From Clostridium_AD sp937920395 (GTDB lineage: Bacteria > Bacillota > Clostridia > Clostridiales > Clostridiaceae), in contig DAVZGP010000005.1 in NCBI GenBank assembly GCA_052274345.1, forward strand, positions 1 through 64,000: a stretch of DNA of 64,000 bases, read 5' to 3'. Shown here one piece after another: positions 54,453 through 63,488 of this stretch; positions within the stretch are counted from its first letter, which is position 1, and every line of letters begins with the position of its first letter. Below the pieces are notes generated by a model. The model searched no databases and was not told where the DNA came from. It saw nothing but the letters and a program-made list of their open reading frames with translations. Made by a program: the position numbers and the translations under genes.

Positions 54453-55592
54453 TTGATGAATATTATTAAAACGGCAATTTTGACTATATTAATATCATTT
54501 GCATCAGGATTATTGCTTGATTATTATAAGAATTTAGGATCTAGAATATTATGCAATATACGAAAAGGTAAACCTACCAAAACGGATAGTGAAGAAAATT
54601 GTGGGTATGTTGTTACGGTTAAGAACCCCTCAAATAGAACAATTCATGAGTTAACTATAAATATAGGATCAAAAACTAAGTTAAGGAGTAAAAATGCTAA
54701 AATTACAAGAGGGTTAAAATTTGATTCCACAGTAAATGATAGCACTCTAGAGGTTTACATTCCATTTATTGGTAAGGGCGATGAGTTTTCAGTTACAGTA
54801 TATTTAGAAGACCAAGATAATAAGCCTGTGATTGTAATTAAATCACCAGAAAACTTTAAGGAAATATACTCTGGAGAAGAAAATGGAATTCTAGCATTAT
54901 TGTTTAATATACCAACAAATATAAAACACCTAATACTTAAGAAAACGAAAAAAGCTCAAGAGGTACCTCCTGTTGATAAAGAGGATTTTACAGCAGTCAT
55001 GAGTAAGGTAACAGATGATAAACAAACAATAAATAAAAATAATAGAGAAGTGTTTCCTGAAAATAAGAAACTTAGAATGAAAAAAAAGAAACTAGTAATT
55101 ATTTTAGCAATTATTTTAGTTATGATCGTTGGAGTTTCTGGCGAAGTTTATTCTAAGATGAACTCTAAAAACGAAACTACACCTACTGTGAAAACAGTTG
55201 CTCCCAAACAGTCCACTGGTACAAATAGTTCAACAGAGAAATCAACTGGAAATACCAGTACTAAAAAGTCAACGAAAACCGATAGTACAAAGGTAACAAC
55301 ACCTGATAAAACAACAAAAGAATCAGGCACACCAACAACGAAAACAACAACACCAACAACACCATCAACAACACCAACACCAGAAACACCAACAACCAAA
55401 ACACCAACAACACCGAAGGCAGGGGCGACAGATGGAACGAAAGCAACTACACCAACGAAAGATTCAGGATCTACAACAACACCACCGACTGGTTCAGATA
55501 CAACTACACCAGCGAAAGATTCAGGGACTACAACTACGCCTCCAGCTACAACTACAACTACACCTACGACTAAAACAACAACAGGTAATTAA
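54453..55592 (+). CDS. Two-span membrane protein with Thr/Pro-rich extracellular tail
   Basis: A 379-residue protein I do not recognise. A first hydrophobic helix (about 6-24) is followed by a globular domain (about 50-150) that looks like a small beta sandwich (VVTVKNPSNRTIHELTI). A Lys-rich stop-transfer region and second helix lie at about 213-233. The last 140 residues are almost only Thr, Pro, Lys, Ser and Gly. Most likely the middle domain is inside and the tail outside, perhaps spanning or binding the wall. It starts at TTG 54453 or ATG 54456. A consensus promoter lies upstream. Confidence 0.65.
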   Translation: MMNIIKTAILTILISFASGLLLDYYKNLGSRILCNIRKGKPTKTDSEENCGYVVTVKNPSNRTIHELTINIGSKTKLRSKNAKITRGLKFDSTVNDSTLEVYIPFIGKGDEFSVTVYLEDQDNKPVIVIKSPENFKEIYSGEENGILALLFNIPTNIKHLILKKTKKAQEVPPVDKEDFTAVMSKVTDDKQTINKNNREVFPENKKLRMKKKKLVIILAIILVMIVGVSGEVYSKMNSKNETTPTVKTVAPKQSTGTNSSTEKSTGNTSTKKSTKTDSTKVTTPDKTTKESGTPTTKTTTPTTPSTTPTPETPTTKTPTTPKAGATDGTKATTPTKDSGSTTTPPTGSDTTTPAKDSGTTTTPPATTTTTPTTKTTTGN

Positions 55593-55665
55593 TTTATCAG
55601 TAACACTTTTAAAATATATCCAATTATACTCAATATAAATAAAGTAAAAGTTTAAGACTTAAGAC

Positions 55666-55714
55666 TATGTTTCTCTTTAAGTAAACAGATTATAAAGAGA
55701 AACATATTTTTTTA
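55666..55714 (+). terminator. Terminator after the Thr/Pro-tail gene
   Basis: A 14-bp perfect stem, TATGTTTCTCTTTA with its complement, around a 13-base loop, then seven T. Confidence 0.87.
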
Positions 55715-55778
55715 TCTAAAGATTAATAATACAATAAGTCGAAAATTTGTTATTATAGGTAAATATACTTAAATTATG

Positions 55779-55807
55779 TTGAATAATGTAAAAAATAAGT
55801 GTAAAAT
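55779..55807 (+). promoter_or_regulatory. Promoter for the c-di-GMP riboswitch transcript
   Basis: TTGAAT (55779-55784), a 17-base spacer and TAAAAT (55802-55807). A start near 55814 would place the aptamer at the very 5' end of the RNA. Confidence 0.6.
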
Positions 55808-55825
55808 CATAATTAAGTAAATATT

Positions 55826-55917
55826 GATAATAGCATACTTGCTGAAAAGTGAGGGCGCAAAGCTATGGGTCTAAAGAAAATTATTTTTCCATGATCGCCA
55901 GGTTTCCAAAATATAGT
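55826..55917 (+). ncRNA. c-di-GMP-I riboswitch (GEMM)
   Basis: The conserved GEMM-I core is present in order: a GAAA tetraloop helix (TGCTGAAAAGTGA), GGGCGCAAAGC, GGGTCTAAAG (tetraloop-receptor side), a variable AT hairpin, then GATCGCCAGGTTTCC. A terminator-like hairpin lies 33 bases downstream and the reductase gene 157 bases downstream. So c-di-GMP probably decides whether transcription reaches the reductase; whether it switches on or off could not be read with certainty. Confidence 0.87.
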
Positions 55918-55949
55918 TATAAAAATTAATTTATATATATGTTTGTATT

Positions 55950-55985
55950 TTGGTGTCTTAAATAAAAAGGCACTTTTTTATTTTT
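55950..55985 (+). terminator. Riboswitch-linked terminator
   Basis: GGTGTC and GGCACT pair with two G-T wobbles around an A-rich loop and run into TTTTTTATTTTTT. Its place between aptamer and reductase gene suits transcription control by c-di-GMP. Confidence 0.68.
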
Positions 55986-56074
55986 TGAAAAACATAGTAT
56001 TAATGTTGACGTATATACTATTTGGATAAAGTTATTAGAAATTTTCTTATATTTTAAAAGGGAAGTGTATAAAA

Positions 56075-58033
56075 ATGAATAACAGTTTTAATAAAATTTT
56101 AGAGCCTTTTTATATTGGTGGAGTTAAGATACGTAATAGAATTGCAATGGCACCAATGACAACTCTTTATGCAGGTCATGATGGACAAGTAACACAGCAA
56201 TTGGTGGAGTACTATGCTGCAAGAGCGAGAGGTGGAACAGGAATGGTAACCGTTGAAGGAGCTTATGTAAATGAAACTGGTCTTCAAATTCCTGCATCTA
56301 TTAATATTTGCGATGACAAATTTATTTCTGGACTATCTAGAGTAGCAGATGAGATAAAGGATAATGGTGCGGTAGCTGTACTACAACTTATTCATTCTGG
56401 AATTCAAGCCTGGGTAGAACAGTCGGTGGGACCTAGTGAAATAGGGAGAATTGATGGTAAACCAATATCTACAGAGAGTACACCAAGGGCACTTACTGCA
56501 AAAGAAACAGCACAGTTTGTGAATGATTTTGCGCAGGCAGCAAGAAGAGCTAAAATGGCAGGCTTTGATATGGTACAAGTCCATGGAACACATGGATATT
56601 TAATTATGCAATTTTTGTCGCCTAAAACTAATAAAAGAATTGACAACTATGGTGAAAACAGGGACTTGTTTGCATTAGAAATTGTAAGAGCAATAAAAGA
56701 AAAATGTGGGAATAGTTACCCTGTAGTTTTTAGATTATGTGCAGATGAGTCATTAGGAGATTCTAATGTAAAAGGTGGAATAACAATAGACGATGCTAAA
56801 CTTACGGCTAAAGCTTTAGAAGCTGCTGGAGTAGATGCTTTTGAAGTAACCGGTGGATCAGATGATGTAATTGATCTTTATGTACCGTCGGCATATGTGC
56901 TAGATGGAAGGGAAGGTATATTTAAACAATATGCAAAAGAAATAAAGAAAGTAGTAAATGTGCCAGTTATAACTGGAGGTGGAGTAAATACGCCTGAAGT
57001 CGTAGAGGCTATAATTGAAGACGGCGGCGCTGATGCAGTATTTATTGGGAGACAGCTTATAGCTGATCCTGAGTGGGTGAATAAAGTTTCAGATAGTAAA
57101 CCAGAAGATATTAGACCATGTGTAAAGTGTGTTGAATGTGGGGGTAGAATCGTATTTATGAAAGATATGAGATGCTCCATTAACCCACTTAGTGGTAGAG
57201 AGTGGAAATACTTAAATGAGAAAGAGATACCATATGCAAGAGATAAAAAGAAAGTAATTGTAATAGGCGCTGGGCCAGCAGGACTAGAAGCAGCAAGAAC
57301 CGCAGCGCTAAGGGGTCATGATGTTACAATTGTTGAAAAAAGCAATCAATTAGGAGGTACAATAAATGTTGCTGCGGTTCCAAGTTTTAAAGGCAAATTT
57401 GGGGAGCTTATGGGTTGGTATTTAAAACAATTAGGTGATTTAAAAATAAATATTATATTAGATAAAAAAGCTGATATAGAATTGATAAAAGAAATTAATG
57501 CTGATGTTGTAATTGTTACAACAGGGTCAGAAGAAGTAATACCTGATATAACTGGTATTGAGAATTCAGTGTTATCAACAGATGTATTATTGAAAAAAGT
57601 GGCAGTAGGAAAAAGAGTAATTGTTATTGGTGGTGGATTTGTTGGTACAGAGGTAGCACTTTATTTAGCAAAACAGCATAAAGAAGTAATTGTATTTGAA
57701 GCGTCTGCAAATCCTGGCTTTGAAGTGTCTAGGGTAGCACTTTTAAGAAAAGGCGGATTATTTCAAAAGTATGGCGTTAAATATAATTTAAACACACCTG
57801 TAATTGATATATATGAAGATAAAGTATTAACTATCGGGAATTTAGGAAAAAAGATTTATACCGAGGCAAATACAATTGTTAATGCTGTGGGAAGAAAATC
57901 TGTTGTGGATGAGAAAATAACAGAATATTTAAAAGCAGAAGGAATAAAATATTTTATTCTAGGAGATGCAAAAAAAGTAGGAAAAGTGACAAATGCATTG
58001 CATGAGGCTTTTCAGGCGGCTATGTCAATATAA
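56075..58033 (+). CDS. NADH:flavin oxidoreductase / 2-enoate reductase-type enzyme
   Basis: A 652-residue three-part flavoenzyme of the old-yellow-enzyme plus FAD/NAD type (2-enoate reductase, 2,4-dienoyl-CoA reductase, BaiCD). The FMN barrel spans about 1-350, with NRIAMAPM and HGTHGYLIMQFLSP. The iron-sulfur cluster has Cys in CVKCVECGG near 350 and CSIN further on. An FAD domain follows with GAGPAGLEAAR near 395, and an NAD domain with GGGFVGTE near 522. It reduces activated C=C bonds, perhaps as an electron sink. It stands behind a c-di-GMP riboswitch; genes for chemoreceptor-like and CheX-like proteins follow. Confidence 0.92.
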   Translation: MNNSFNKILEPFYIGGVKIRNRIAMAPMTTLYAGHDGQVTQQLVEYYAARARGGTGMVTVEGAYVNETGLQIPASINICDDKFISGLSRVADEIKDNGAVAVLQLIHSGIQAWVEQSVGPSEIGRIDGKPISTESTPRALTAKETAQFVNDFAQAARRAKMAGFDMVQVHGTHGYLIMQFLSPKTNKRIDNYGENRDLFALEIVRAIKEKCGNSYPVVFRLCADESLGDSNVKGGITIDDAKLTAKALEAAGVDAFEVTGGSDDVIDLYVPSAYVLDGREGIFKQYAKEIKKVVNVPVITGGGVNTPEVVEAIIEDGGADAVFIGRQLIADPEWVNKVSDSKPEDIRPCVKCVECGGRIVFMKDMRCSINPLSGREWKYLNEKEIPYARDKKKVIVIGAGPAGLEAARTAALRGHDVTIVEKSNQLGGTINVAAVPSFKGKFGELMGWYLKQLGDLKINIILDKKADIELIKEINADVVIVTTGSEEVIPDITGIENSVLSTDVLLKKVAVGKRVIVIGGGFVGTEVALYLAKQHKEVIVFEASANPGFEVSRVALLRKGGLFQKYGVKYNLNTPVIDIYEDKVLTIGNLGKKIYTEANTIVNAVGRKSVVDEKITEYLKAEGIKYFILGDAKKVGKVTNALHEAFQAAMSI

Positions 58034-58058
58034 TATATATAAAATAGGAGATGTTAGT

Positions 58059-59210
58059 ATTATTAAATTAGTAGAATTAGAAGGGTTTAAGTCAGGAGCG
58101 GAGTTTCAGGTTAATCAAGTACCAGGTGGAGCTATATATTTTGTAATGGAAGGGGAAACAATTACTTGGAAGTTAGCCTCAAATATTTTTGATATTAAAA
58201 TGTTACAAATTGGATCGAAAATTTTAGAATCTAGTGCAGAGCGGCAGTGCATGAGGGCAAAGAAAACTATGACTTCCAATATACACAATAATAAATATGG
58301 AATTCATATAGCAGTTACAGCAACTCCAATAATAAATGAAAATAATGAAATTATAGGTGCTGTTTCTATAGCAATTCCTATTGTACAGCCAGTTATAGCG
58401 AGCTTTTCACATTTTGCGCCTATTATGGTAGAAATGTTTCCAGAAGGAGTATTTTTATATATTTCAGATTTTGAAAAAGTCATAAGTAGGCAGCCATCAG
58501 AAAAATTTGATATGCCAAGTGTGAAAGTTGGAGACTTGCTGGGCGCAAATAGTACAGGCTTATTAGCGATGAAAACAAAAGAACTATCAATTCAAACAGA
58601 TGATGGTAAGTTATTTGGATTTCCCATATTAGTAATGAGTTATCCATTATTTGATAAAGATGATAATAATGTTGTTGTAGGATCTTTGGGGATTATAGTA
58701 CCAAAATCAGCAGCTAAAAAAATACGGGATGCATCAAATGATTTAAGTGAAGGTTTAATGTCAATATCTGCAGCGGTTCAGCAACTTACTGCAATGGCAT
58801 CAGAAATTCATTCAAGTGAGTTAGAATTGAGTAGAGGGATAAATAAGATTAATGCAATATCAGAAGAAATTGGTGAGATATCTATTTTTATTAAAGAGAT
58901 ATCTGGAAGAACAAATATATTAGGACTAAATGCTTCTATTGAAGCTGCAAGAGCAGGTGAAGTAGGTCGTGGGTTCACCATTGTAGCTAATGAAATACGA
59001 AGACTTTCAGAACAAACAAAAGGTACTGTGCCAAAGATAAAAGAGTTTACAGATAATATTAAAGTGGCAACTAATGAAACAATCAAGAAGTGCGACATAA
59101 CACTGGCCTCTAGTCAAGAACAAGCTTCTGCAGCGCAAGAAATTACAGCAAGTATAGAAGAGTTAACGGCTTTGTCACAAAGCTTAAATGAAATAGCTAA
59201 AGATTTATAG
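58059..59210 (+). CDS. Soluble chemoreceptor-like protein (MCP signalling domain)
   Basis: A 383-residue protein without membrane helices. The N-terminal 230 residues form a sensor-like region (starting KLVELEGFKSGAEFQV), and the C-terminal part is an MCP signalling domain with the tip GRTNILGLNASIEAARAGE near 275-295. The start is unusual: AGGAG (58046-58050) is followed after 8 bases by ATT 58059, and no ATG, GTG or TTG is suitably placed. ATG 57993 is in frame but lacks a ribosome site and would overlap the reductase by 41 bases. The gene follows the reductase directly, so it is probably under the same riboswitch. Confidence 0.78.
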   Translation: MIKLVELEGFKSGAEFQVNQVPGGAIYFVMEGETITWKLASNIFDIKMLQIGSKILESSAERQCMRAKKTMTSNIHNNKYGIHIAVTATPIINENNEIIGAVSIAIPIVQPVIASFSHFAPIMVEMFPEGVFLYISDFEKVISRQPSEKFDMPSVKVGDLLGANSTGLLAMKTKELSIQTDDGKLFGFPILVMSYPLFDKDDNNVVVGSLGIIVPKSAAKKIRDASNDLSEGLMSISAAVQQLTAMASEIHSSELELSRGINKINAISEEIGEISIFIKEISGRTNILGLNASIEAARAGEVGRGFTIVANEIRRLSEQTKGTVPKIKEFTDNIKVATNETIKKCDITLASSQEQASAAQEITASIEELTALSQSLNEIAKDL

Positions 59211-59376
59211 TTAATAATTTATTCAGTGATTACCACTAAAAAATTAGGTCTATATAATATTTTAATATATTCGATAACTATAATATACGAAAATTAATCA
59301 TTATATGTGAAAAGAAATATTGGTATAAAACATAATGATTATAGTTTTAGAAATAGTTAAAGGGGTAGATGTAATT

Positions 59377-60252
59377 ATGAAAGAGGTAAAAGTTTTAATT
59401 GTTGATGATTCACCTTTCCAAATAGCATTATTAACAGACGTACTCACAGAAAGTGGATTTGAGGTAGTTGGTGAAGCAAAATCTTTAAAAGAAGTTATTG
59501 ATGCAGTTACAAGAGTTAGACCAGATTTAGTAACAATGGATATGACTCTTCCAGGAACAGATGGATTTGAATGTACGAGAGCCATCCATAAAATTGATAA
59601 AGATATCAAAGTTATAATTGTTAGTTCGATGATGGATGAAGAACTTATAAGAAAAGCAAAAAAAACTCATGTGTGTGGGTATATTCAAAAACCAGTTGAT
59701 TCAGAAGAATTATCTTTATTAATAAATAGAGTTATGGCAGATGAAGAATTGTATTTAGAACTTGAGAAATTATATTCTGATGTATTTAAAGAGGCAATAT
59801 TAAATATTTTTAATAAACTTACAAAGACGGTGCCAGAAATTACAGATGAAAGTAATGATAATATTGCTATACATAGCGAAGGCATATCAATAGTTATGGG
59901 GATTACAGGTAAATATTCAGGTAGACTAATTTTGGATATGGCCTATAATACGGCTAAAAGCCTTGCAACGATATTATTAAAAAGAGATCCTAAAAACGAT
60001 GAAGAGTTACTTAATGTTATGTCAGAAATAGCCAATATGTTTGCAGGAAATGCATGCTCAATGATAAATAAGAAAAACAAATTGTTTGGGCTAAGAGTTG
60101 CACCACCAACTATATTTCATGGTGAGTCAATAAATATATCAAAGGCTGAACTAGAGAATACATTTTCTGCTATTGTGAAATCTCAATTTGGAAATATGAC
60201 AATAAACATAGGGTTTAATAGAGGTGAAGGTGAATGGATGTCAATTATATAA
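59377..60252 (+). CDS. Response regulator with C-terminal CheC/CheX-like domain
   Basis: A 291-residue fusion. The receiver domain (about 1-120) has VDDSPFQ at the acidic pocket, the phospho-Asp in LVTMDMTLPG near 56 and Lys in IQKPVD near 105. After a linker, the second half (about 150-290) resembles CheC/CheX phosphatases, with the E-x2-N pattern in MSEIANMFAGNA near 218. So it could dephosphorylate a CheY-like partner or itself. The start is ATG 59377 behind AAAGGGG; earlier in-frame ATG 59335 has no site. It overlaps the cheX gene by 19 bases. Confidence 0.85.
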   Translation: MKEVKVLIVDDSPFQIALLTDVLTESGFEVVGEAKSLKEVIDAVTRVRPDLVTMDMTLPGTDGFECTRAIHKIDKDIKVIIVSSMMDEELIRKAKKTHVCGYIQKPVDSEELSLLINRVMADEELYLELEKLYSDVFKEAILNIFNKLTKTVPEITDESNDNIAIHSEGISIVMGITGKYSGRLILDMAYNTAKSLATILLKRDPKNDEELLNVMSEIANMFAGNACSMINKKNKLFGLRVAPPTIFHGESINISKAELENTFSAIVKSQFGNMTINIGFNRGEGEWMSII

Positions 60253-60701
60253 ATCCAGTTTTAGAATCATTTAATATTATATTACCACAGCTGGGATTAA
60301 ATGATATTAAAAAGAATGGAATTAGTGTAAAGGGTAAATATATAAAAAGCAAAGGCGTTGTGATTATTATTGGAATCATTGGAGATGTTAAAGGCAATAT
60401 CATTTATGGTATGAGTGTTGACACTGCAAAAAAAATTGCCTCAATAATGATGATGGGCACCCCTGTAGACATCTTTGATGAGTTACCACAAAGCGCTATC
60501 TCAGAACTTGTTAATATGTTAACAGCAAATGTTGTAATGAATTTTTCAAAGGATAATATAAATATAGATATCTCTACACCAACACTTATTGAGGGTGATT
60601 TCACCGCAAGTAGTAACGCTGATAAAGTTCTATGCGTGGAAATGAGTGTAGATGGTATGATTATTGAAGTAAATATTTCTTTAGAAAAGAATACTATATA
60701 A
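60234..60701 (+). CDS. cheX: CheX-like chemotaxis phosphatase
   Basis: A 155-residue CheX-type protein, which removes phosphate from CheY-P. The catalytic pair lies in ISELVNMLTANV near 89-100, matching the E-x2-N signature. The rest follows the CheX fold, with an N-terminal helix (YINPVLESFNIILPQLG) and beta strands. It overlaps the receiver-CheC gene and is closed by a strong terminator. No cheA, cheW or cheY is present in this cluster. Confidence 0.87.
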   Translation: MDVNYINPVLESFNIILPQLGLNDIKKNGISVKGKYIKSKGVVIIIGIIGDVKGNIIYGMSVDTAKKIASIMMMGTPVDIFDELPQSAISELVNMLTANVVMNFSKDNINIDISTPTLIEGDFTASSNADKVLCVEMSVDGMIIEVNISLEKNTI

Positions 60702-60725
60702 AGGTATATTATTGTTATTTTTATT

Positions 60726-60774
60726 AAAAGCAAAAGAGAGTGAATTATATTAAATTCGCTCTCTTTTGCTTTTA
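60726..60774. terminator. Bidirectional terminator after cheX
   Basis: A 21-bp stem with one mismatch (arm AAAAGCAAAAGAGAGTGAAT plus T) around a 6-base loop, with T-rich ends in both directions. It serves cheX and the converging DUF362 gene. Confidence 0.9.
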
Positions 60775-60786
60775 TTGTTATATAAT

Positions 60787-61893
60787 TTAAATTGTAATTA
60801 ATTCATATTCTTTGTTACCTAGATTTAATTTTACAGCATGGTCGATAGCAACCTTCCAATTAGTTTCAGGGCTGACATCAGTGAAATGGTCATGATTTTT
60901 TTCACCATCTTTATCAAGGATACTTCCAGGTATGATAGGTTGACCATTTACCGCATCTGCACAAGCAACATCTAGTGCAACAGGATCAAAAGAAGCAAAC
61001 ATGCCTACATCTGGAACAATTGGTACATCGTTCTCTCCATGACAGTCACAGTAGGGAGATACATCAATAACTAGACTGATATGGAAGTTTGGACGATCGC
61101 TTATAACAGCGGATGAATATTCTGCAATTTTTTTATTTAAAATATCATTTGATTCATCTGATGCAGGTAAAACGGCATCCATAGGACAGACACCAATGCA
61201 TCTACCACAGCCAACACATTTATCGTGATTAATAGTAGCTTTCTTTTGTGTTATTGTAATAGCATTGAGAGCACAGTTCTTAGCACACTGACCACAACCT
61301 ATACAATCATCATGTGAGATATATGGTTTTCCACTGCTGTGCATTTCCATCTTACCTGCACGGGATCCACAACCCATACCTATATTTTTAAGAGTACCAC
61401 CAATGCCAGCTGCTTCATGTCCCTTAAAATGAGTTAAGGTAATAAATACATCTGCATCCATTATAGCATGACCAATCTTTGCCTCTTTTACATATTGACC
61501 ACCTTTAACAGGAACTAAAACTTCGTCGGTACCTTTTAATCCATCGCCAATTATAATATGACAGTCTGTAGAAAATGGAGAAAAACCATTGACATAAGCA
61601 GAATCTAGATGGTCTAGAGCGTTCTTTCTACCACCGACATATAAAGTGTTACAATCAGTAAGGAATGGCTTTCCACCTAATTCCTTTACAATATCTACTA
61701 CTGTTTTAGCATAATTCGGACGTAGATATGCTAGATTGCCAGGTTCTCCAAAATGAATTTTAATAGCCGTGAATTTTTTGTCAAAATTAATTTGACCAAT
61801 TCCAGCTGCTTTAATTAGGCGTGTCAACTTTTGTTGCAAATTCTCTTTAAGTGTTGTGTGCATATCAGTAAAATATACTTTTGATTTTTCCAT
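60787..61893 (-). CDS. DUF362 domain protein with two 4Fe-4S clusters
   Basis: A 368-residue protein. The DUF362 domain covers the N-terminal half and part of the C-terminus; between them lies a bacterial ferredoxin segment with CIGCGQCAKNC and CVGCGRCIGVC, each giving four Cys for a 4Fe-4S cluster, near 187-230. A later DCHGEND stretch holds further His and Cys. The function is unknown; electron transfer is likely. It starts behind GGAGGT and stands alone on the minus strand. Confidence 0.9.
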   Translation of the reverse strand: MEKSKVYFTDMHTTLKENLQQKLTRLIKAAGIGQINFDKKFTAIKIHFGEPGNLAYLRPNYAKTVVDIVKELGGKPFLTDCNTLYVGGRKNALDHLDSAYVNGFSPFSTDCHIIIGDGLKGTDEVLVPVKGGQYVKEAKIGHAIMDADVFITLTHFKGHEAAGIGGTLKNIGMGCGSRAGKMEMHSSGKPYISHDDCIGCGQCAKNCALNAITITQKKATINHDKCVGCGRCIGVCPMDAVLPASDESNDILNKKIAEYSSAVISDRPNFHISLVIDVSPYCDCHGENDVPIVPDVGMFASFDPVALDVACADAVNGQPIIPGSILDKDGEKNHDHFTDVSPETNWKVAIDHAVKLNLGNKEYELITI

Positions 61894-62050
61894 GTTTAAT
61901 AACCTCCAAGGTTTATAAAATTTTATTCTTAAGTAAGAATAGGTTTTGTCTTTTATTCTATGACTAAAAGATATTCTACAAAAAATTAGTTTGAAATTTT
62001 AATTAGTATGTATTCACTAGTATAAATACTTATCAACCTCCATTATATAT

Positions 62051-62110
62051 GTTTTCTTAGAAAAAGAAAACACGTACTTTTATGTTAGATACTATATAAA
62101 AGGTACGTGG
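62051..62110. other. Pair of adjacent inverted repeats
   Basis: GTTTTCTT-AGAAA-AAGAAAAC (62051-62071), followed at once by a longer dyad, CACGTACTTTTAT with ATAAAAGGTACGTG (one bulge, 62071-62110). They lie between the DUF362 gene and the PAP2 remnant. There is no clear link to an intact gene. Confidence 0.45.
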
Positions 62111-62192
62111 TGATATGGATTATTAAAATTAAAATTAGATGTTGTTATAAATTGTTCATTATTTAGACATGAAATCAGCACATATATTTTAG

Positions 62193-62588
62193 GTATTATT
62201 TATTACTCCATTTTATGTTACCTTTTATTTACAAAACGTTTGGCTCGTTTATGGTCATGCAGACCCACTTTCACGTAACATGTCATATGCTGAGGCAGCA
62301 AAAAGTACGTTGAATGGTTTACCATCTATTCATAAGTCAATAGCTTTTGCTATGTTCCTTTTAGTCCTTCGAGAACGTAACACTATATTTAAATGGATTT
62401 GGGGATTTTTTTGTTTAAGTGTCATTTATTCAACAATGTATTTAGAAATTCACTGGGTTATAGATGTAATAGCAGGTATGATTTTTGGATTTTTAATTGT
62501 TAAGTTGGTAGACTTTGTATTAATTAAAGCAAACAATATATTAGGTCGTAGATTTAATAATATTAAGCATAGTACATATTATGTATAA
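62193..62588 (+). pseudogene. PAP2-family phosphatase remnant, 5' end lost
   Basis: An open frame starting directly after TAG 62190 without a ribosome site; the first ATG (62280) falls inside the conserved part. The translation shows PAP2-like pieces: VLFITPFYVTFYLQNVW, then GLPSIHKSIAF (compare PSGH or PSxH motif 2) and YLEIHWVIDVIAG (motif 3, H-x3-D), ending in a membrane helix. The first transmembrane part and motif 1 are missing, so it is probably inactive. An alternative is a frameshifted gene whose start lies in another frame upstream. Confidence 0.65.
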
Positions 62589-62609
62589 TAATATAATTAA
62601 GCAGATTTT

Positions 62610-62655
62610 AACAAGCTCTGAGAGAAATATTACGGAGTTTGTTATTTTTTTTTGT
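62610..62655 (+). terminator. Terminator after the PAP2 remnant
   Basis: AACAAGCTC pairs with GAGTTTGTT (one G-T pair) around a 16-base loop, then ATTTTTTTTTT. This intact terminator suggests the gene was lost recently. Confidence 0.82.
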
Positions 62656-62842
62656 AAAAAATTGAAGGGTAATGATAATTGTTTGTAGAATTATGGTATA
62701 GGGCATTTTAAATTAAATAATATATTATTTCAATTATTGGATACAATTAAAGGTTAAGGGACTACTTAATTAAAGAAAATTTGTGAAATGAAAATTAATA
62801 CATAGATTTAAATAAATATAAACGGGAGGAGTTGATTAATCA

Positions 62843-63484
62843 ATGCCAGATATTTGGATGTGTATAGGTAATATACGAGGTGCTACAGAAGGAAAGTTGT
62901 TTTCAAGTTATGGAGAAGTTTTTACGGTGATTAATAAAACAAGATTAACTAGTATGGATAAAGGGATAAAACTATTTGTAAGTAATGATGAAATAAGCAA
63001 ATATTTTAAGCATCTAGAGCCTAATTATTCAGTTTATGGGGTTTGGGTAACAAATGGGTATGATAACTTTTTAAGGAAACTATTTAATTTGAGACCTAAA
63101 AAAAAATTAAGTTATAGTAGAGTAAATCTAGACGTATTTGACAGGGGAACTCTTCAAAGAATTTACATAGAATTATTATCATATCTTTATAAAGTAAAAT
63201 CAGATAAACTTCTTATACAATTTTCTACAATAATAAAATATCAATTAGAATCTTTAAAGATGATTTATAAAAACAAAGATTTAGTTAATTTTGATGAAGA
63301 GTTTGAGCAAACAAAAATACAGTTTAGAAAAATATATGAATTCTGTAATTCAATAGAACTTAAAACTGATCAAATTGAATTAGAGTATAGAATTAAAGTA
63401 ATTAAGGACCTAATGGAAAAAAGAAAAGAAATAAATAAGTTAAACATATTAATGTTAGACGAAATTAATAAAATGAAAGATTAA
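62843..63484 (+). CDS. Hypothetical protein with C-terminal coiled coil
   Basis: A 213-residue protein I do not recognise. The N-terminal part (about 1-100) has mixed strands with MPDIWMCIGNIRG and VYGVWVTNGYDNF. Residues 105-213 are helical, Lys/Glu/Ile-rich, and suit a coiled coil. There is no signal peptide or membrane helix. The ribosome site GGGAGGAG is strong, so the gene is real. Its neighbours are remnants and give no clue. Confidence 0.65.
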   Translation: MPDIWMCIGNIRGATEGKLFSSYGEVFTVINKTRLTSMDKGIKLFVSNDEISKYFKHLEPNYSVYGVWVTNGYDNFLRKLFNLRPKKKLSYSRVNLDVFDRGTLQRIYIELLSYLYKVKSDKLLIQFSTIIKYQLESLKMIYKNKDLVNFDEEFEQTKIQFRKIYEFCNSIELKTDQIELEYRIKVIKDLMEKRKEINKLNILMLDEINKMKD

Positions 63485-63488
63485 AAAA

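Noticed and set aside
55310..55590. ACA-rich repeats that could be a minisatellite or an antisense gene
   Set aside because: They encode the Thr/Pro tail in frame with the upstream domains; the opposite frames lack start signals.
57993..58058. ATG 57993 as start of the MCP-like protein
   Set aside because: It has no ribosome site, and its first residues are only a shifted reading of the reductase end.
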